A stretch of 64,000 nt of DNA from Thalassotalea sediminis (GTDB taxonomy: Bacteria; Pseudomonadota; Gammaproteobacteria; Enterobacterales; Alteromonadaceae). The translations under genes and the position numbers were made by a program. Below, in pieces: positions 9,972 to 18,019 of the stretch. The notes below the pieces were generated by a model, which was not told the origin of the DNA, did not search any database, and saw only the letters and a list, made by a program, of their open reading frames with translations. The stretch spans positions 1,178,001 through 1,242,000 of the forward strand of contig NZ_AP027361.1 of the NCBI RefSeq assembly GCF_030295915.1, read 5' to 3'. The first letter of the stretch is position 1, and every line of letters starts with the position of its first letter.

Positions 9972-10863
9972 GTAAATCGAGTAAAGCACTGTTTAGTTGC
10001 GCATATTCAAACTGAAAACCGTTAGCCAATAATTTCTTAGGCACAACGTTTTGACCGTAGATAAATAAGTCTGACATTTCACCGAAGATAAGTTTTAATA
10101 CAAAGGCTGGCGTCGAAAATATGCATGGACGTGATAATCTTCGTGCTAATGTTTCGCTAAATACCTGATTCGTTACGGCATTTGGTGATGTCATATTCAC
10201 CGCTCCGTCAATACCTCGTTGCTCCATTAAATAGATGATCGCGTTTACCATATCGTCAATGTGTATCCAACTCATTATTTGCTCGCCGTCCGCAAACTTC
10301 CCACCTAAACCGAGCTTAAACGGGAGTAACATCTTGTGAAGAGCACCTGCAGTAGGAGAAAGCACTATTCCTGTTCTTAATAGACAAACACGGGTAGATG
10401 ATGATTGCGCTTCTAATGCAATGTCTTCCCATTTTTTGCAAATTTTATTTGAAAATTCTGGGTAATATTGCGTAAAGGTCTCGTCGATTTGATAGTTTCC
10501 TTGCCGCCCATAAATCCCTATTGCACTACCAGACAACAATGTTCGTGGCGGAGTATCGCTTTGTTGGATAAGTTCGACAATTTTGCCTGTAAGGTGCCAT
10601 CTGCTGTGACAAATTTGTTGCTTCTGGTTATCTGTCCACCGTTTTTCTGCAATAGGTTCCCCTGCAAGGTTGATTACGATGTCAGTTTGGTCAATCAGCG
10701 TTTGATTGAGGCAGGTTACAAGGTTAACCGCACTGCCTAAACAAGCAGCAGCACTGTCAGGTGAGCGAGTTAACACGGATATTTGATTGTCCTTGTTCGA
10801 TAACAGTTGCTTGATAAGCGCTTGCCCAATTAAGCCTGTACCACCTGTAATTAATATTCTCAC
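9961..10863 (-). CDS. TIGR01777 family NAD-dependent epimerase-like protein
   Basis: A 300-residue extended short-chain dehydrogenase/reductase of the SDR39U1/YfcH (TIGR01777) type. The Rossmann motif GGTGLIG is at residues 7-13. INLAGEPIAEKRW, LLSGSAIGIYGRQG with the family tyrosine, LRTGIVLSPTAGALHKM and a C-terminal DUF1731-like segment (GFQFEYAQLNSALLDLL) follow. The substrate is unknown. It is convergent with the DUF3833 operon. The promoter on the minus strand (10923-10896) has the same TGATCT-N16-CGTATT form as the sigma/chrR operon, which places this gene in the same stress regulon. Confidence 0.9.
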   Translation of the reverse strand: MRILITGGTGLIGQALIKQLLSNKDNQISVLTRSPDSAAACLGSAVNLVTCLNQTLIDQTDIVINLAGEPIAEKRWTDNQKQQICHSRWHLTGKIVELIQQSDTPPRTLLSGSAIGIYGRQGNYQIDETFTQYYPEFSNKICKKWEDIALEAQSSSTRVCLLRTGIVLSPTAGALHKMLLPFKLGLGGKFADGEQIMSWIHIDDMVNAIIYLMEQRGIDGAVNMTSPNAVTNQVFSETLARRLSRPCIFSTPAFVLKLIFGEMSDLFIYGQNVVPKKLLANGFQFEYAQLNSALLDLLND

Positions 10864-10895
10864 TGTTTACCACCTACAAACTAAACAACTAACTT

Positions 10896-10923
10896 AATAC
10901 GTGTTTATTTTAAGTGTAGATCA
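10896..10923 (-). promoter_or_regulatory. Putative ChrR-partner ECF sigma promoter for the TIGR01777 gene
   Basis: On the minus strand: TGATCT at 10923-10918, a 16-nt spacer (10917-10902), CGTATT at 10901-10896. It ends 33 nt before the ATG at 10863. It is back to back with the promoter at 10959-10986, with the two -35 hexamers only 35 bp apart. Confidence 0.75.
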
Positions 10924-10958
10924 CTTATAAAAATTTATTTTTTTTCGAGGTAATAATC

Positions 10959-10986
10959 TGATCCTATTGAAAAAACTTGCCGTAGT
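10959..10986 (+). promoter_or_regulatory. Putative ChrR-partner ECF sigma promoter for the FAS1 lipoprotein gene, with a MITE at its +1
   Basis: TGATCC at 10959-10964, a 16-nt spacer, CGTAGT at 10981-10986. The expected transcription start (6-8 nt after the -10) falls at about 10992-10994, exactly where a 262-bp MITE begins (10993). The FAS1 gene starts 300 nt downstream at 11286, so its leader would be almost entirely MITE sequence. Confidence 0.65.
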
Positions 10987-10992
10987 ACCTTA

Positions 10993-11254
10993 TACCAATT
11001 CTATTAAATATTTGGTCAACTTAGAACTTCATTAGCGCGTTGAGAACAAGTTAAATAATTTAAGCATAGTCAGTCTATGGTTCGATTATTTAGGGAAGTT
11101 ATCAGGGCGCTAATGAGTTCCCAAGGGCGAGTTTAAAAGGCTTATAGACTGTGTTATTGATTTTAACAAGGGAGCGACCATTCTTTGCAATCAATGCCTT
11201 GTCTCTAATCCTTTTAATTCTCGCTAAGTGACTAAATATTTAATTGATTTGGTA
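10993..11254. mobile_element. MITE-like element, 262 bp, with terminal inverted repeats and a TTA duplication
   Basis: The left end (TACCAATTCTATTAAATATT) and right end (CTAAATATTTAATTGATTTGGTA) are imperfect inverted repeats of about 28 bp. TTA lies on both sides (10990-10992 and 11255-11257), consistent with a 3-bp target duplication. Internally there is a second inverted pair, CATTAGCGCG near 11030 and GGCGCTAATG near 11105, enclosing smaller AAATAAT/ATTATTT and GCATAG/CTATGG arms, so the RNA would be highly structured. No transposase is encoded, making this a non-autonomous element. The family is not identified. Confidence 0.75.
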
Positions 11255-11285
11255 TTAAAACTTTTGTGAGAGAAGGAATTGACAA

Positions 11286-13478
11286 GTGAAATATATTAAA
11301 AGCTTTATGACAATGTTTACTTGCTTGTTTTTATTGCAAGCCTGTAATGATAATGATGATAAATCTATACCACCTGTAATAACACCACCTGCCCCTGTGA
11401 CCATAGTTGACGCAGCCGTCGATAATGGTAATTTTACAACTTTGGTAGCGGCATTAGAAGCGACGGGATTAGATACAACGCTCGCTGATGAGAACGCTAG
11501 CTTTACCGTATTTGCTCCTACAGATGATGCCTTTGCACTGCTCGGCGACGACACGATTAACGCATTGTTAGAGGATACAGATACGTTATCTGATATTTTA
11601 ACCTACCACGTTATATCGGGTGAAGTTGATGCAGCAGCTGCCGTAGCAAGTGCAGGTCAAACCGTTGAAATGGTGAATGGCGATATGGTTGGCTTATCAC
11701 TCGATGGTGACAACCTGCTTGTAAACACCGCTACGGTTACCATGACTGACATTCAAACAGACAATGGCATTATTCATGTGATTGACGCGGTATTGATGCC
11801 GCCAGCTGACAAAGGTCAACCCATGATGAATATCGTTGAAACTGCGGTTGCAGATGGGCGTTTCACCACATTGGTTGCAGCTTTACAAGCAGCTGGTTTA
11901 GATGGTGCACTAGCAGATGCGAGTGGTAACTTTACGGTATTTGCACCCACAGACGATGCTTTTGCAATGATCGATGACGAGGTGTTGTCGATGATTTTAG
12001 CTGATACAGATCTATTAAGTAACTTATTACTACAACATGTTATTGATGCGGAAGTCTCTTCTGTGTCTGCATATGCACTTAATGGTCAGCAAGCAACTAC
12101 GCTTTCAGACGCCATGATACCGGTTTCTATTAATGCGGAAACTGACATGCTAATGTTTGGTGGTGCTAATATCGTGATCAAAGATATTTACACGAGCAAT
12201 GGCATTATTCACGTTATTGATGCAGTTGTTATTGGTGACTTGGAACTTCCTTCTACGGCAAATACTGTTGTTGACGTTGCAGTAAATGATGGCAACTTCA
12301 CTACACTCGTTAGTGTGCTTCAGTCTACAGGTTTAGACGCTGTATTATCAGATCCTGATACCGACTTTACCGTTTTTGCCCCAACTGATGACGCTTTTGC
12401 GAAATTAGATGCTAGCCTACTTGAAGGATTGTTAGCTAACCCTGAACAGTTGAAAAGTGTATTACTTTACCACGTACTCAGTGGTGCTAAGGTGATGTCA
12501 GATGCTGCAATTACGGTTGCTAACTCTGAAAATAACACGGTAACAACAGCTAATGGCTCTGATGTGGCCTTAACGGTGAAAGATGCGACACTATATTTAA
12601 ATTTGTCACCTGTTTCTGCGGCAGATGTTTCAGCTGACAACGGCGTAATTCATGTTGTAGATCAAGTAATACTGCCTCCTGCTATGAAAGGTGGTGAAAC
12701 GATGAATATTGTTGAACTGGCATCATCTTTATCACAGTTTTCTACCCTAGTGGATGCAGTAACAGCTGCAGGTTTAGTGGATACGCTTTCAGACGAAAAT
12801 GCTAACTTTACTGTATTCGCGCCTACTAATGCCGCATTTGATAAAATTGATGATGCGACATTATCCGCTTTACTTGCTGACAATACTGCGCTGACATCGG
12901 TACTGCTGAAACACGTTTTAGCAACAGAGGTTAATTCAGTTGGTGCTTATGCTGCGTCGGGTAAAACGGTTGAAACAGCGGGTGAAGACGTACTGAGCAT
13001 TAATCTTGTTGACTTCACAAAAACGTCGAATGATACCATGGACGAAGTAGCATACGATGCCGATAGCCACATGTTAGTTGGCGGCATGAACTCAAGCCAC
13101 CCAGGCTTCACCTTATACGTGTTTGATAATGATTTAGGCCAATCTAGCAGTACATGTGTTGATACTTGCGCCACAGCGTGGCCACCGGTACTCGTTACTG
13201 ACGGTATGACTGATAATATTGAGGGTTTATCGACGATCATGCGCGAAGACGGTGATATGCAGGCCGCATATTTAGGGCGCCCATTATATTTCTACGCTAA
13301 TGATAGTGTTGCGGGCGATATGATGGGAAATGGTGTGAATGATGTGTGGTGGTCAGTTAAACAAGCACCAACAAGTTTACAGGTTCAAGGTGCAAACATT
13401 ACGTCGACTGATATTTATACTACAAATGGTGTTATCCATGTGATTGATACTGTTATTACCAGCGCAGAGAACGAATAA
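11286..13478 (+). CDS. Four-FAS1-domain lipoprotein with an inserted PF03640-type repeat domain
   Basis: A 730-residue lipoprotein; lipobox LLQAC with Cys20. Four fasciclin (FAS1) domains follow at roughly 37-172, 180-318, 325-460 and 470-728, each with the NFTVFAPTDDAF core and an NGxIHVIDxV closing strand. Domain 4 is split: about 110 residues (about 582-692) are inserted before its final strands. They contain GMNSSHPGFTLYVFDND, STCVDTCATAWPPVLV, LYFYANDSVAGD and VWWSVK, the hallmark of the 'secreted repeat of unknown function' family (PF03640). GTG start at 11286 with AAGGA upstream. FAS1 proteins usually mediate adhesion or envelope interactions. The gene has a stress-type promoter (10959) separated from it by a MITE. 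Confidence 0.88.
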   Translation: MKYIKSFMTMFTCLFLLQACNDNDDKSIPPVITPPAPVTIVDAAVDNGNFTTLVAALEATGLDTTLADENASFTVFAPTDDAFALLGDDTINALLEDTDTLSDILTYHVISGEVDAAAAVASAGQTVEMVNGDMVGLSLDGDNLLVNTATVTMTDIQTDNGIIHVIDAVLMPPADKGQPMMNIVETAVADGRFTTLVAALQAAGLDGALADASGNFTVFAPTDDAFAMIDDEVLSMILADTDLLSNLLLQHVIDAEVSSVSAYALNGQQATTLSDAMIPVSINAETDMLMFGGANIVIKDIYTSNGIIHVIDAVVIGDLELPSTANTVVDVAVNDGNFTTLVSVLQSTGLDAVLSDPDTDFTVFAPTDDAFAKLDASLLEGLLANPEQLKSVLLYHVLSGAKVMSDAAITVANSENNTVTTANGSDVALTVKDATLYLNLSPVSAADVSADNGVIHVVDQVILPPAMKGGETMNIVELASSLSQFSTLVDAVTAAGLVDTLSDENANFTVFAPTNAAFDKIDDATLSALLADNTALTSVLLKHVLATEVNSVGAYAASGKTVETAGEDVLSINLVDFTKTSNDTMDEVAYDADSHMLVGGMNSSHPGFTLYVFDNDLGQSSSTCVDTCATAWPPVLVTDGMTDNIEGLSTIMREDGDMQAAYLGRPLYFYANDSVAGDMMGNGVNDVWWSVKQAPTSLQVQGANITSTDIYTTNGVIHVIDTVITSAENE

Positions 13479-13516
13479 CTCGCTGCTAAGTTTTATTAAC
13501 GAATGCATGTGTTTTT

Positions 13517-13541
13517 GCCCCTAGATTAGGGGCTTTTTTTT
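13517..13541 (+). terminator. Intrinsic terminator after the FAS1 gene
   Basis: GCCCCTAGATTAGGGGC (13517-13533) forms a 6-bp GC-rich stem with a short loop, followed directly by eight T. It lies 39 nt after the FAS1 stop codon and immediately before the next stress promoter. Confidence 0.85.
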
Positions 13542-13542
13542 G

Positions 13543-13570
13543 TGATCAAAATGTAGGTTACTTACGTAAT
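13543..13570 (+). promoter_or_regulatory. Putative ChrR-partner ECF sigma promoter for the LON-domain gene
   Basis: TGATCA at 13543-13548, a 16-nt spacer, CGTAAT at 13565-13570, 29 nt before the ATG at 13600. Spacing and hexamers match the four other sites in the window. Confidence 0.7.
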
Positions 13571-13599
13571 AACTACAAAGACACCAAAACAAGATTTGA

Positions 13600-14160
13600 A
13601 TGAAATTACCGATATTCCCATTACCCGTATTTCTATTACCTCAAGGTATTACAAGGTTACGCATTTTTGAACAACGCTATTTAAATATGGTGAAGCTGGC
13701 GACAAAAGAGCAAGGCTTTGCCATTATGTCGACAGCTAATTGTGTGCGAAAGAATGAAGATAATTGGGCAAGTTGGGTTGAAATTATAAATTTTGATCAA
13801 GATGAGCATGGTGTGTTGATCATTGATGTGAAGTGTAAGAAGTTAGTCGCCTTATCTGAATTAATCATAGATAAAGATAATTTGCATCATAGTAGTGTTA
13901 TACAGATAGATCATTGGCCTGAACGTGATCATGATGATGAAACAAGTAACCTGTCGATGTCATTATTAAAAGTATTCGAAGAAAACAAATTATTGAGTGA
14001 TATGTATCAATCTTGCTTTAATGACAATGCTAATTGGGTCATTGCTCGCTGGTTAGAGTTACTGCCAATTAATATTGAAGACAAAATGATGTTTGCCAAC
14101 GAGCATTCATTTAATGCCGCAAAGCAGTTTGTTCAAAATATCGTATTACCTGAAAAATAA
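13600..14160 (+). CDS. LON substrate-binding (N-terminal) domain protein
   Basis: A 186-residue cytoplasmic protein made only of a Lon N-terminal substrate-binding domain: LPIFPLPVFLLPQGITRLRIFEQRYLNMVKLA at the start, then GFAIMST and a hydrophobic beta-rich core. No AAA+ or protease domain follows, so it is a stand-alone member of the family and not a truncated Lon. Its role is unknown; it may bind damaged or unfolded proteins. It has its own TGATCA-N16-CGTAAT promoter, and its stop codon lies 12 nt before the promoter of the sigma/chrR operon, so it probably belongs to the photo-oxidative stress regulon. Confidence 0.85.
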   Translation: MKLPIFPLPVFLLPQGITRLRIFEQRYLNMVKLATKEQGFAIMSTANCVRKNEDNWASWVEIINFDQDEHGVLIIDVKCKKLVALSELIIDKDNLHHSSVIQIDHWPERDHDDETSNLSMSLLKVFEENKLLSDMYQSCFNDNANWVIARWLELLPINIEDKMMFANEHSFNAAKQFVQNIVLPEK

Positions 14161-14172
14161 AATACATAATAG

Positions 14173-14200
14173 TGATCCGTAATATAAACCTGCGCGTATT
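14173..14200 (+). promoter_or_regulatory. Autoregulatory ECF sigma promoter of the sigma/chrR operon
   Basis: TGATCC at 14173-14178, a 16-nt spacer, CGTATT at 14195-14200, 33 nt before the ATG of the sigma gene. ECF sigma genes paired with ChrR are typically autoregulated, and this site was the reference for finding the other four. Confidence 0.8.
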
Positions 14201-14233
14201 ATTGTCTATCTGAATTTTTTGGAAGAATAAAAG

Positions 14234-14860
14234 ATGGCCGTTAGGCAAATAAACTTGTCAGTTACTGGTTCAAGTGTTACACCTAAAGCTATGAACGATT
14301 CAACTGAACATCAGCAATTAAGTCAATGGCTTATATCTGTAGCAGAACAACGTGACAAAGCAGCTTTTAGCGAGCTCTTTAGGTTTTTTGCTCCTAAAAT
14401 TTTACGTATTGCAAAGGCGAAAATAGGAAGCGAAGCGCAAGCGAGTGAAGTTGTGCAAGAAACAATGTCCAATATTTGGCGTAAAGCGCACTTGTTTGAT
14501 GCGAAAAAAGGCGCAGCAACAACTTGGGTCTACACTGTTATGCGTAACGTTACATTCGATATGCTGAGAAAAGTTAAATGTAACCGAGAAGATACGTTAA
14601 GCGATGATATTTGGCCAATTGCTGAACAAAGTGCAACTGACGATGAATTGTTTGAAGATCATCTAGCAAGTAACAACATCATGTCTGTTATCGAAACACT
14701 TCCCGAAAATCAGCAACAAGTGATTAAAGGCTTTTATTTTATGGAGATGTCGCAAGAGCAACTTGCAAATCACCTCGACTTGCCTTTAGGCACGATAAAA
14801 TCGCGATTACGCCTAGCCTTAGCGAAACTCAAGGCGCAGTTAGGAGAAGACCATGATTAA
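14234..14860 (+). CDS. rpoE: ECF sigma factor, ChrR-partner (RpoE-like, photo-oxidative stress)
   Basis: A 208-residue group-4 sigma factor. Region 2 is AFSELFRFFAPKILRIAKAKIGSEAQASEVVQETMSNIWRKA with the TTWVYTVMRNVTFDMLRK helix; region 4 is VIETLPENQQQVIKGFYFMEMSQEQLANHLDLPLGTIKSRLRLALAKLK. It lacks the long non-conserved region of group 1-2 sigmas. The gene overlaps chrR by 8 nt, the standard sigma/anti-sigma coupling. In Rhodobacter and Caulobacter the ChrR-partner sigma is released by singlet oxygen. The symbol is given by analogy with that system; it is not the envelope-stress RpoE paired with RseA. A later in-frame ATG (about residue 20) is an alternative start. Confidence 0.92.
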   Translation: MAVRQINLSVTGSSVTPKAMNDSTEHQQLSQWLISVAEQRDKAAFSELFRFFAPKILRIAKAKIGSEAQASEVVQETMSNIWRKAHLFDAKKGAATTWVYTVMRNVTFDMLRKVKCNREDTLSDDIWPIAEQSATDDELFEDHLASNNIMSVIETLPENQQQVIKGFYFMEMSQEQLANHLDLPLGTIKSRLRLALAKLKAQLGEDHD

Positions 14861-15530
14861 ACATCATCCTACTTTTGAAATGTTGACTGCTTATGTAGCA
14901 GGAGAGCTACCGGCATCTCTGGCGGCTGGTGTTGCTATTCATGCCGATAAATGCAGTAAATGTCAGCAACATATTGCTCTACTTACTGAGCAAATTGCCG
15001 AGGCTAGTTTTGAGCATCCGCAAACACCGTGGGAAGTTGAAAACGTCGACAGTGATATATTATCACTTGACGTAGAAAAAATGATAGACGATATATGTAG
15101 CGACGACGGTATTGCTAACGTAACGGCGATTGAAGCCAAAAAGATAACATTAAGAGATAAGGAATATCAGCTACCTAGAGCAATGCAACATATGGAAATT
15201 TTAAGTAGCGCCAATATTGGTAAATTGTCGCGCGCGAGAGTTATGCTTGATGAAGGTGATATACACACGAGTTTATTGCATATTGAGCCTGGTGGTTCTG
15301 TACCTATGCATACGCACAATGGGTATGAGTTAACCGTGTTAGTTTCGGGGTCATTCACCGATGAAATGGGAGAGTATTTCCCTGGTGATTTTATTATGCT
15401 TGATGGTAAGCATGAACATAACCCCGTTTCAGAACAAGGGTGTCTTTGTTATACCGTTGCTAATGCCCCGCAGAAGTTTACACAAGGCATTAATAAGCTT
15501 CTTAATCCGATAGGTAACTTTATTTATTAG
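14853..15530 (+). CDS. chrR: Zinc-binding cupin anti-sigma factor ChrR
   Basis: A 225-residue two-domain anti-sigma factor. The N-terminal zinc anti-sigma domain has H30-x3-C34-x2-C37 plus histidines at 4-5, matching the ZAS motif. The C-terminal cupin carries H153, H155, E159 and H189, at the same spacing as the metal ligands of Rhodobacter ChrR. The N-domain sequesters the sigma factor, and the cupin domain is needed for release under singlet oxygen. Both metal sites look intact. It is coupled to the sigma gene by an 8-nt overlap, and its TAG overlaps the possible GTG start of the next gene by 1 nt. Confidence 0.95.
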   Translation: MIKHHPTFEMLTAYVAGELPASLAAGVAIHADKCSKCQQHIALLTEQIAEASFEHPQTPWEVENVDSDILSLDVEKMIDDICSDDGIANVTAIEAKKITLRDKEYQLPRAMQHMEILSSANIGKLSRARVMLDEGDIHTSLLHIEPGGSVPMHTHNGYELTVLVSGSFTDEMGEYFPGDFIMLDGKHEHNPVSEQGCLCYTVANAPQKFTQGINKLLNPIGNFIY

Positions 15531-16501
15531 TGGGTGAAAGCATGCATAATTTATTTGATAAAAAAGATATTACTATTGGTATTAGTGCCTGTATTGCGGG
15601 TGAAAAAGTACGATTTGATGCGAGTAATAAACCTTCAAGTTTTTGCATGAAGGAGCTAGGTCAACATGTAACATATAAAACGTTTTGTCCTGAAGTAGCG
15701 ATAGGTTTACCCGTTCCTCGTCCAACGATTAGGTTAATTAAAGAAGATAATATTATCAAAGTTGCAAGACCTGATGGTAGCGGCGACGTAACTAATGCCT
15801 TGGCAGAATATGGTAAAAAAATAGCGAAATATACTGAGAAATTTAGCGGGTTTATTTTTTGTGCTAAAAGCCCAAGTTGCGGAATGGAGCGAGTGAAAAT
15901 TTATTCTGTTGATGGCAATTCATTACCTTCGACGGGTGTTGGCGCATTTGCGCAAGAAATTATGAAAGCAAATCCATTATTGCCTTGTGAAGAAAATGGT
16001 CGTTTAAACGACCCTATCATCAAAGAGAATTTTGTCGCGAGAGTTTTTGCTTATAGGCACTGGCAGTCATTGGTCGAATCAGGGCTGACAAAGCATAAAT
16101 TAATGACGTTTCATAGTCAGTATAAATATACTGTGATGAGTCATGATCTTGTTGCTTACAAAGCGCTAGGCCAATTATTGGCGGGTAATGAATTGCCACT
16201 TAATGAGCTTGCAGAACAATATATTACGGGCTTGATGACAGCCTTGAAAATAAAAGCAACCCGCAAAAAGCATGCTAATACGCTGTCTCATATTCAAGGT
16301 TATTTTTCAAAACATCTATCGCCAGAGCAAAGGCAGGAACTTTGCCAGCAAATCGAAGCGTTTCGTACCGGCTTAGTGCCACTGTTTGTGCCTTTAACCT
16401 TAATAAAGCATTATTTATTGTCTCATCCTAAGTCTTATTTAGCTAAACAGACTTATTTAAATCCATACCCAGAAAGCTTAAAGCTGCGATATGGTTATTA
16501 A
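15530..16501 (+). CDS. DUF523-DUF1722 domain protein (YbgA-like)
   Basis: A 323-residue protein with an N-terminal DUF523 domain (IGISACIAGEKVRFDASNKPS, KTFCPEVAIGLPVPRPTIRL, FIFCAKSPSCGMERVKIY) and a C-terminal DUF1722 domain (LMTFHSQYKYTVMSHDLVAYKALGQLLAG). Several cysteines in DUF523 (SAC, TFCPE, SPSCG) could bind a metal or cluster. Its biochemical role is unknown, but the family is repeatedly found beside photolyase genes and here sits between chrR and phr in one operon. GTG at 15530 overlaps the chrR stop; ATG 15542 is an equally good alternative start. Confidence 0.88.
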   Translation: MGESMHNLFDKKDITIGISACIAGEKVRFDASNKPSSFCMKELGQHVTYKTFCPEVAIGLPVPRPTIRLIKEDNIIKVARPDGSGDVTNALAEYGKKIAKYTEKFSGFIFCAKSPSCGMERVKIYSVDGNSLPSTGVGAFAQEIMKANPLLPCEENGRLNDPIIKENFVARVFAYRHWQSLVESGLTKHKLMTFHSQYKYTVMSHDLVAYKALGQLLAGNELPLNELAEQYITGLMTALKIKATRKKHANTLSHIQGYFSKHLSPEQRQELCQQIEAFRTGLVPLFVPLTLIKHYLLSHPKSYLAKQTYLNPYPESLKLRYGY

Positions 16502-16584
16502 ATTGACAGAAACTTATGAAAAATCATTGGTTTCTGTTGATATTCACACCTTTGATTAACACACCTTTTGGCCGATGAGATGTT

Positions 16585-17985
16585 ATGCAAATACTTTGGT
16601 TTAGAAACGACTTACGCGTGCATGATAATCCAGCTTTGCACCATTTTTTATCTAATTTTCAAAACGGCGACAGGGCCATATATATTTTAACGCCAGAACA
16701 ATGGCTACAACATCATTGGTCGCGTATAAAAATTGATTTGATTAAACGACACGTAGCTTTACTGAGTAAACAGTTAAGTGAGTTAGGTGTGCCGTTAGAG
16801 GTTTATCAAGTTGATGACTTTGAACAACAAATTGAGTTTATTATCGAGAAGAGTAAACAAGGCTCTGCAATCCATTTTATTGCCAACGAAGAACTTGAAG
16901 TAAACGAAAGGCAGCGAGATGAAAAATTAACTAAGGCTGGTGTCAAGCTAACGTTATTTGAAGCTGATGTTATTGTTAGTAAGGGTAAAGTGCTTAATCA
17001 AGCGGGCGAAATGTTTAAAGTGTTTACCCCTTTTAAACGTGCGTGGTTAAGTTATGTAAAAACGTATGGATTTGAGTATTTAGGTAAATCAGTTAATCGA
17101 ACAGTGTCGAGTGATGTTACTGACGAGTCAGGTAGCGGCTTAGATAATGAACTGTTGAGCAGTGATAACACGTCGTCGCAATGGCCGTTAATTGATGATG
17201 TTGAAGCGCATATTATTCCTGCCTTTTTTGCAAACAAACACGACCAATATCATGAATGGCGAGATATACCGTCGGTTAAAGGCACATCAGGTTTATCTCC
17301 CTATTTAGCGATTGGCGCCTTAAGTCCAAGATATTTATTACAATTAATTTTGAACAAACATCCCGACTTATTAACTGCACATGATAGTTCAGCGTTTTCA
17401 TGGCTCAATGAACTCATTTGGCGCGATTTCTATCGCCATCTGTTACATCACTTTCCTAAGTTGTGTCGACATAAAATGTTTAACGAAAAATATACAAGCA
17501 CGACTTGGCCATATGATAAAGCGAAGTTTGATGCGTGGTGTTTAGGGCAAACGGGTTACCCCATTGTTGATGCTGCAATGCGCCAACTTAATCAAACCGG
17601 TTGGATGCATAACAGGTTAAGAATGATCGTTGCTAGCTTTCTGACGAAACATTTACTTATTGATTGGCGATTAGGTGAACAATATTTTATGTCGAAGCTA
17701 ATTGACGGTGATCTTGCTGCAAATAATGGTGGCTGGCAATGGGCAGCAAGTACAGGGTGTGATGCACAACCCTACTTTAGAATTTTTAATCCGATACGAC
17801 AGGGAGAGAGATTTGATCCTAAAGGGGCGTTTGTGCGTAAGTATTTACCAGAACTTGATAAAGTGCCTGACAAGTATATTCATTTTCCGCATAGTTATAT
17901 GAAGTCACACAGTGAAATAGCTTATTGGCCGGCAATTGTTGAGCATAAAGCGGCGAGAGAACAAGCACTCGCATTTTATCGATAA
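16585..17985 (+). CDS. phrB: Deoxyribodipyrimidine photo-lyase
   Basis: A 466-residue class I CPD photolyase that repairs UV-induced pyrimidine dimers using blue light, with FAD and an antenna chromophore. It begins QILWFRNDLRVHDNPAL. The antenna-binding domain covers about 1-130. The FAD domain includes GTSGLSPYLAIGALSPR, FSWLNELIWRDFYRHLLHHFP, GQTGYPIVDAAMRQLNQTGWMHNRLRMIVASFLTKHLLIDWRLGE, DGDLAANNGGWQWAASTGCDAQPYFRIFNP and the basic/aromatic tail FDPKGAFVRKYLPEL. All family motifs are intact. It lies in the sigma/chrR operon, so light stress induces the repair enzyme with the regulator. Confidence 0.96.
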   Translation: MQILWFRNDLRVHDNPALHHFLSNFQNGDRAIYILTPEQWLQHHWSRIKIDLIKRHVALLSKQLSELGVPLEVYQVDDFEQQIEFIIEKSKQGSAIHFIANEELEVNERQRDEKLTKAGVKLTLFEADVIVSKGKVLNQAGEMFKVFTPFKRAWLSYVKTYGFEYLGKSVNRTVSSDVTDESGSGLDNELLSSDNTSSQWPLIDDVEAHIIPAFFANKHDQYHEWRDIPSVKGTSGLSPYLAIGALSPRYLLQLILNKHPDLLTAHDSSAFSWLNELIWRDFYRHLLHHFPKLCRHKMFNEKYTSTTWPYDKAKFDAWCLGQTGYPIVDAAMRQLNQTGWMHNRLRMIVASFLTKHLLIDWRLGEQYFMSKLIDGDLAANNGGWQWAASTGCDAQPYFRIFNPIRQGERFDPKGAFVRKYLPELDKVPDKYIHFPHSYMKSHSEIAYWPAIVEHKAAREQALAFYR

Positions 17986-18019
17986 GTTAATTTTATAGAA
18001 AAGCATTTGGGGATTTATT

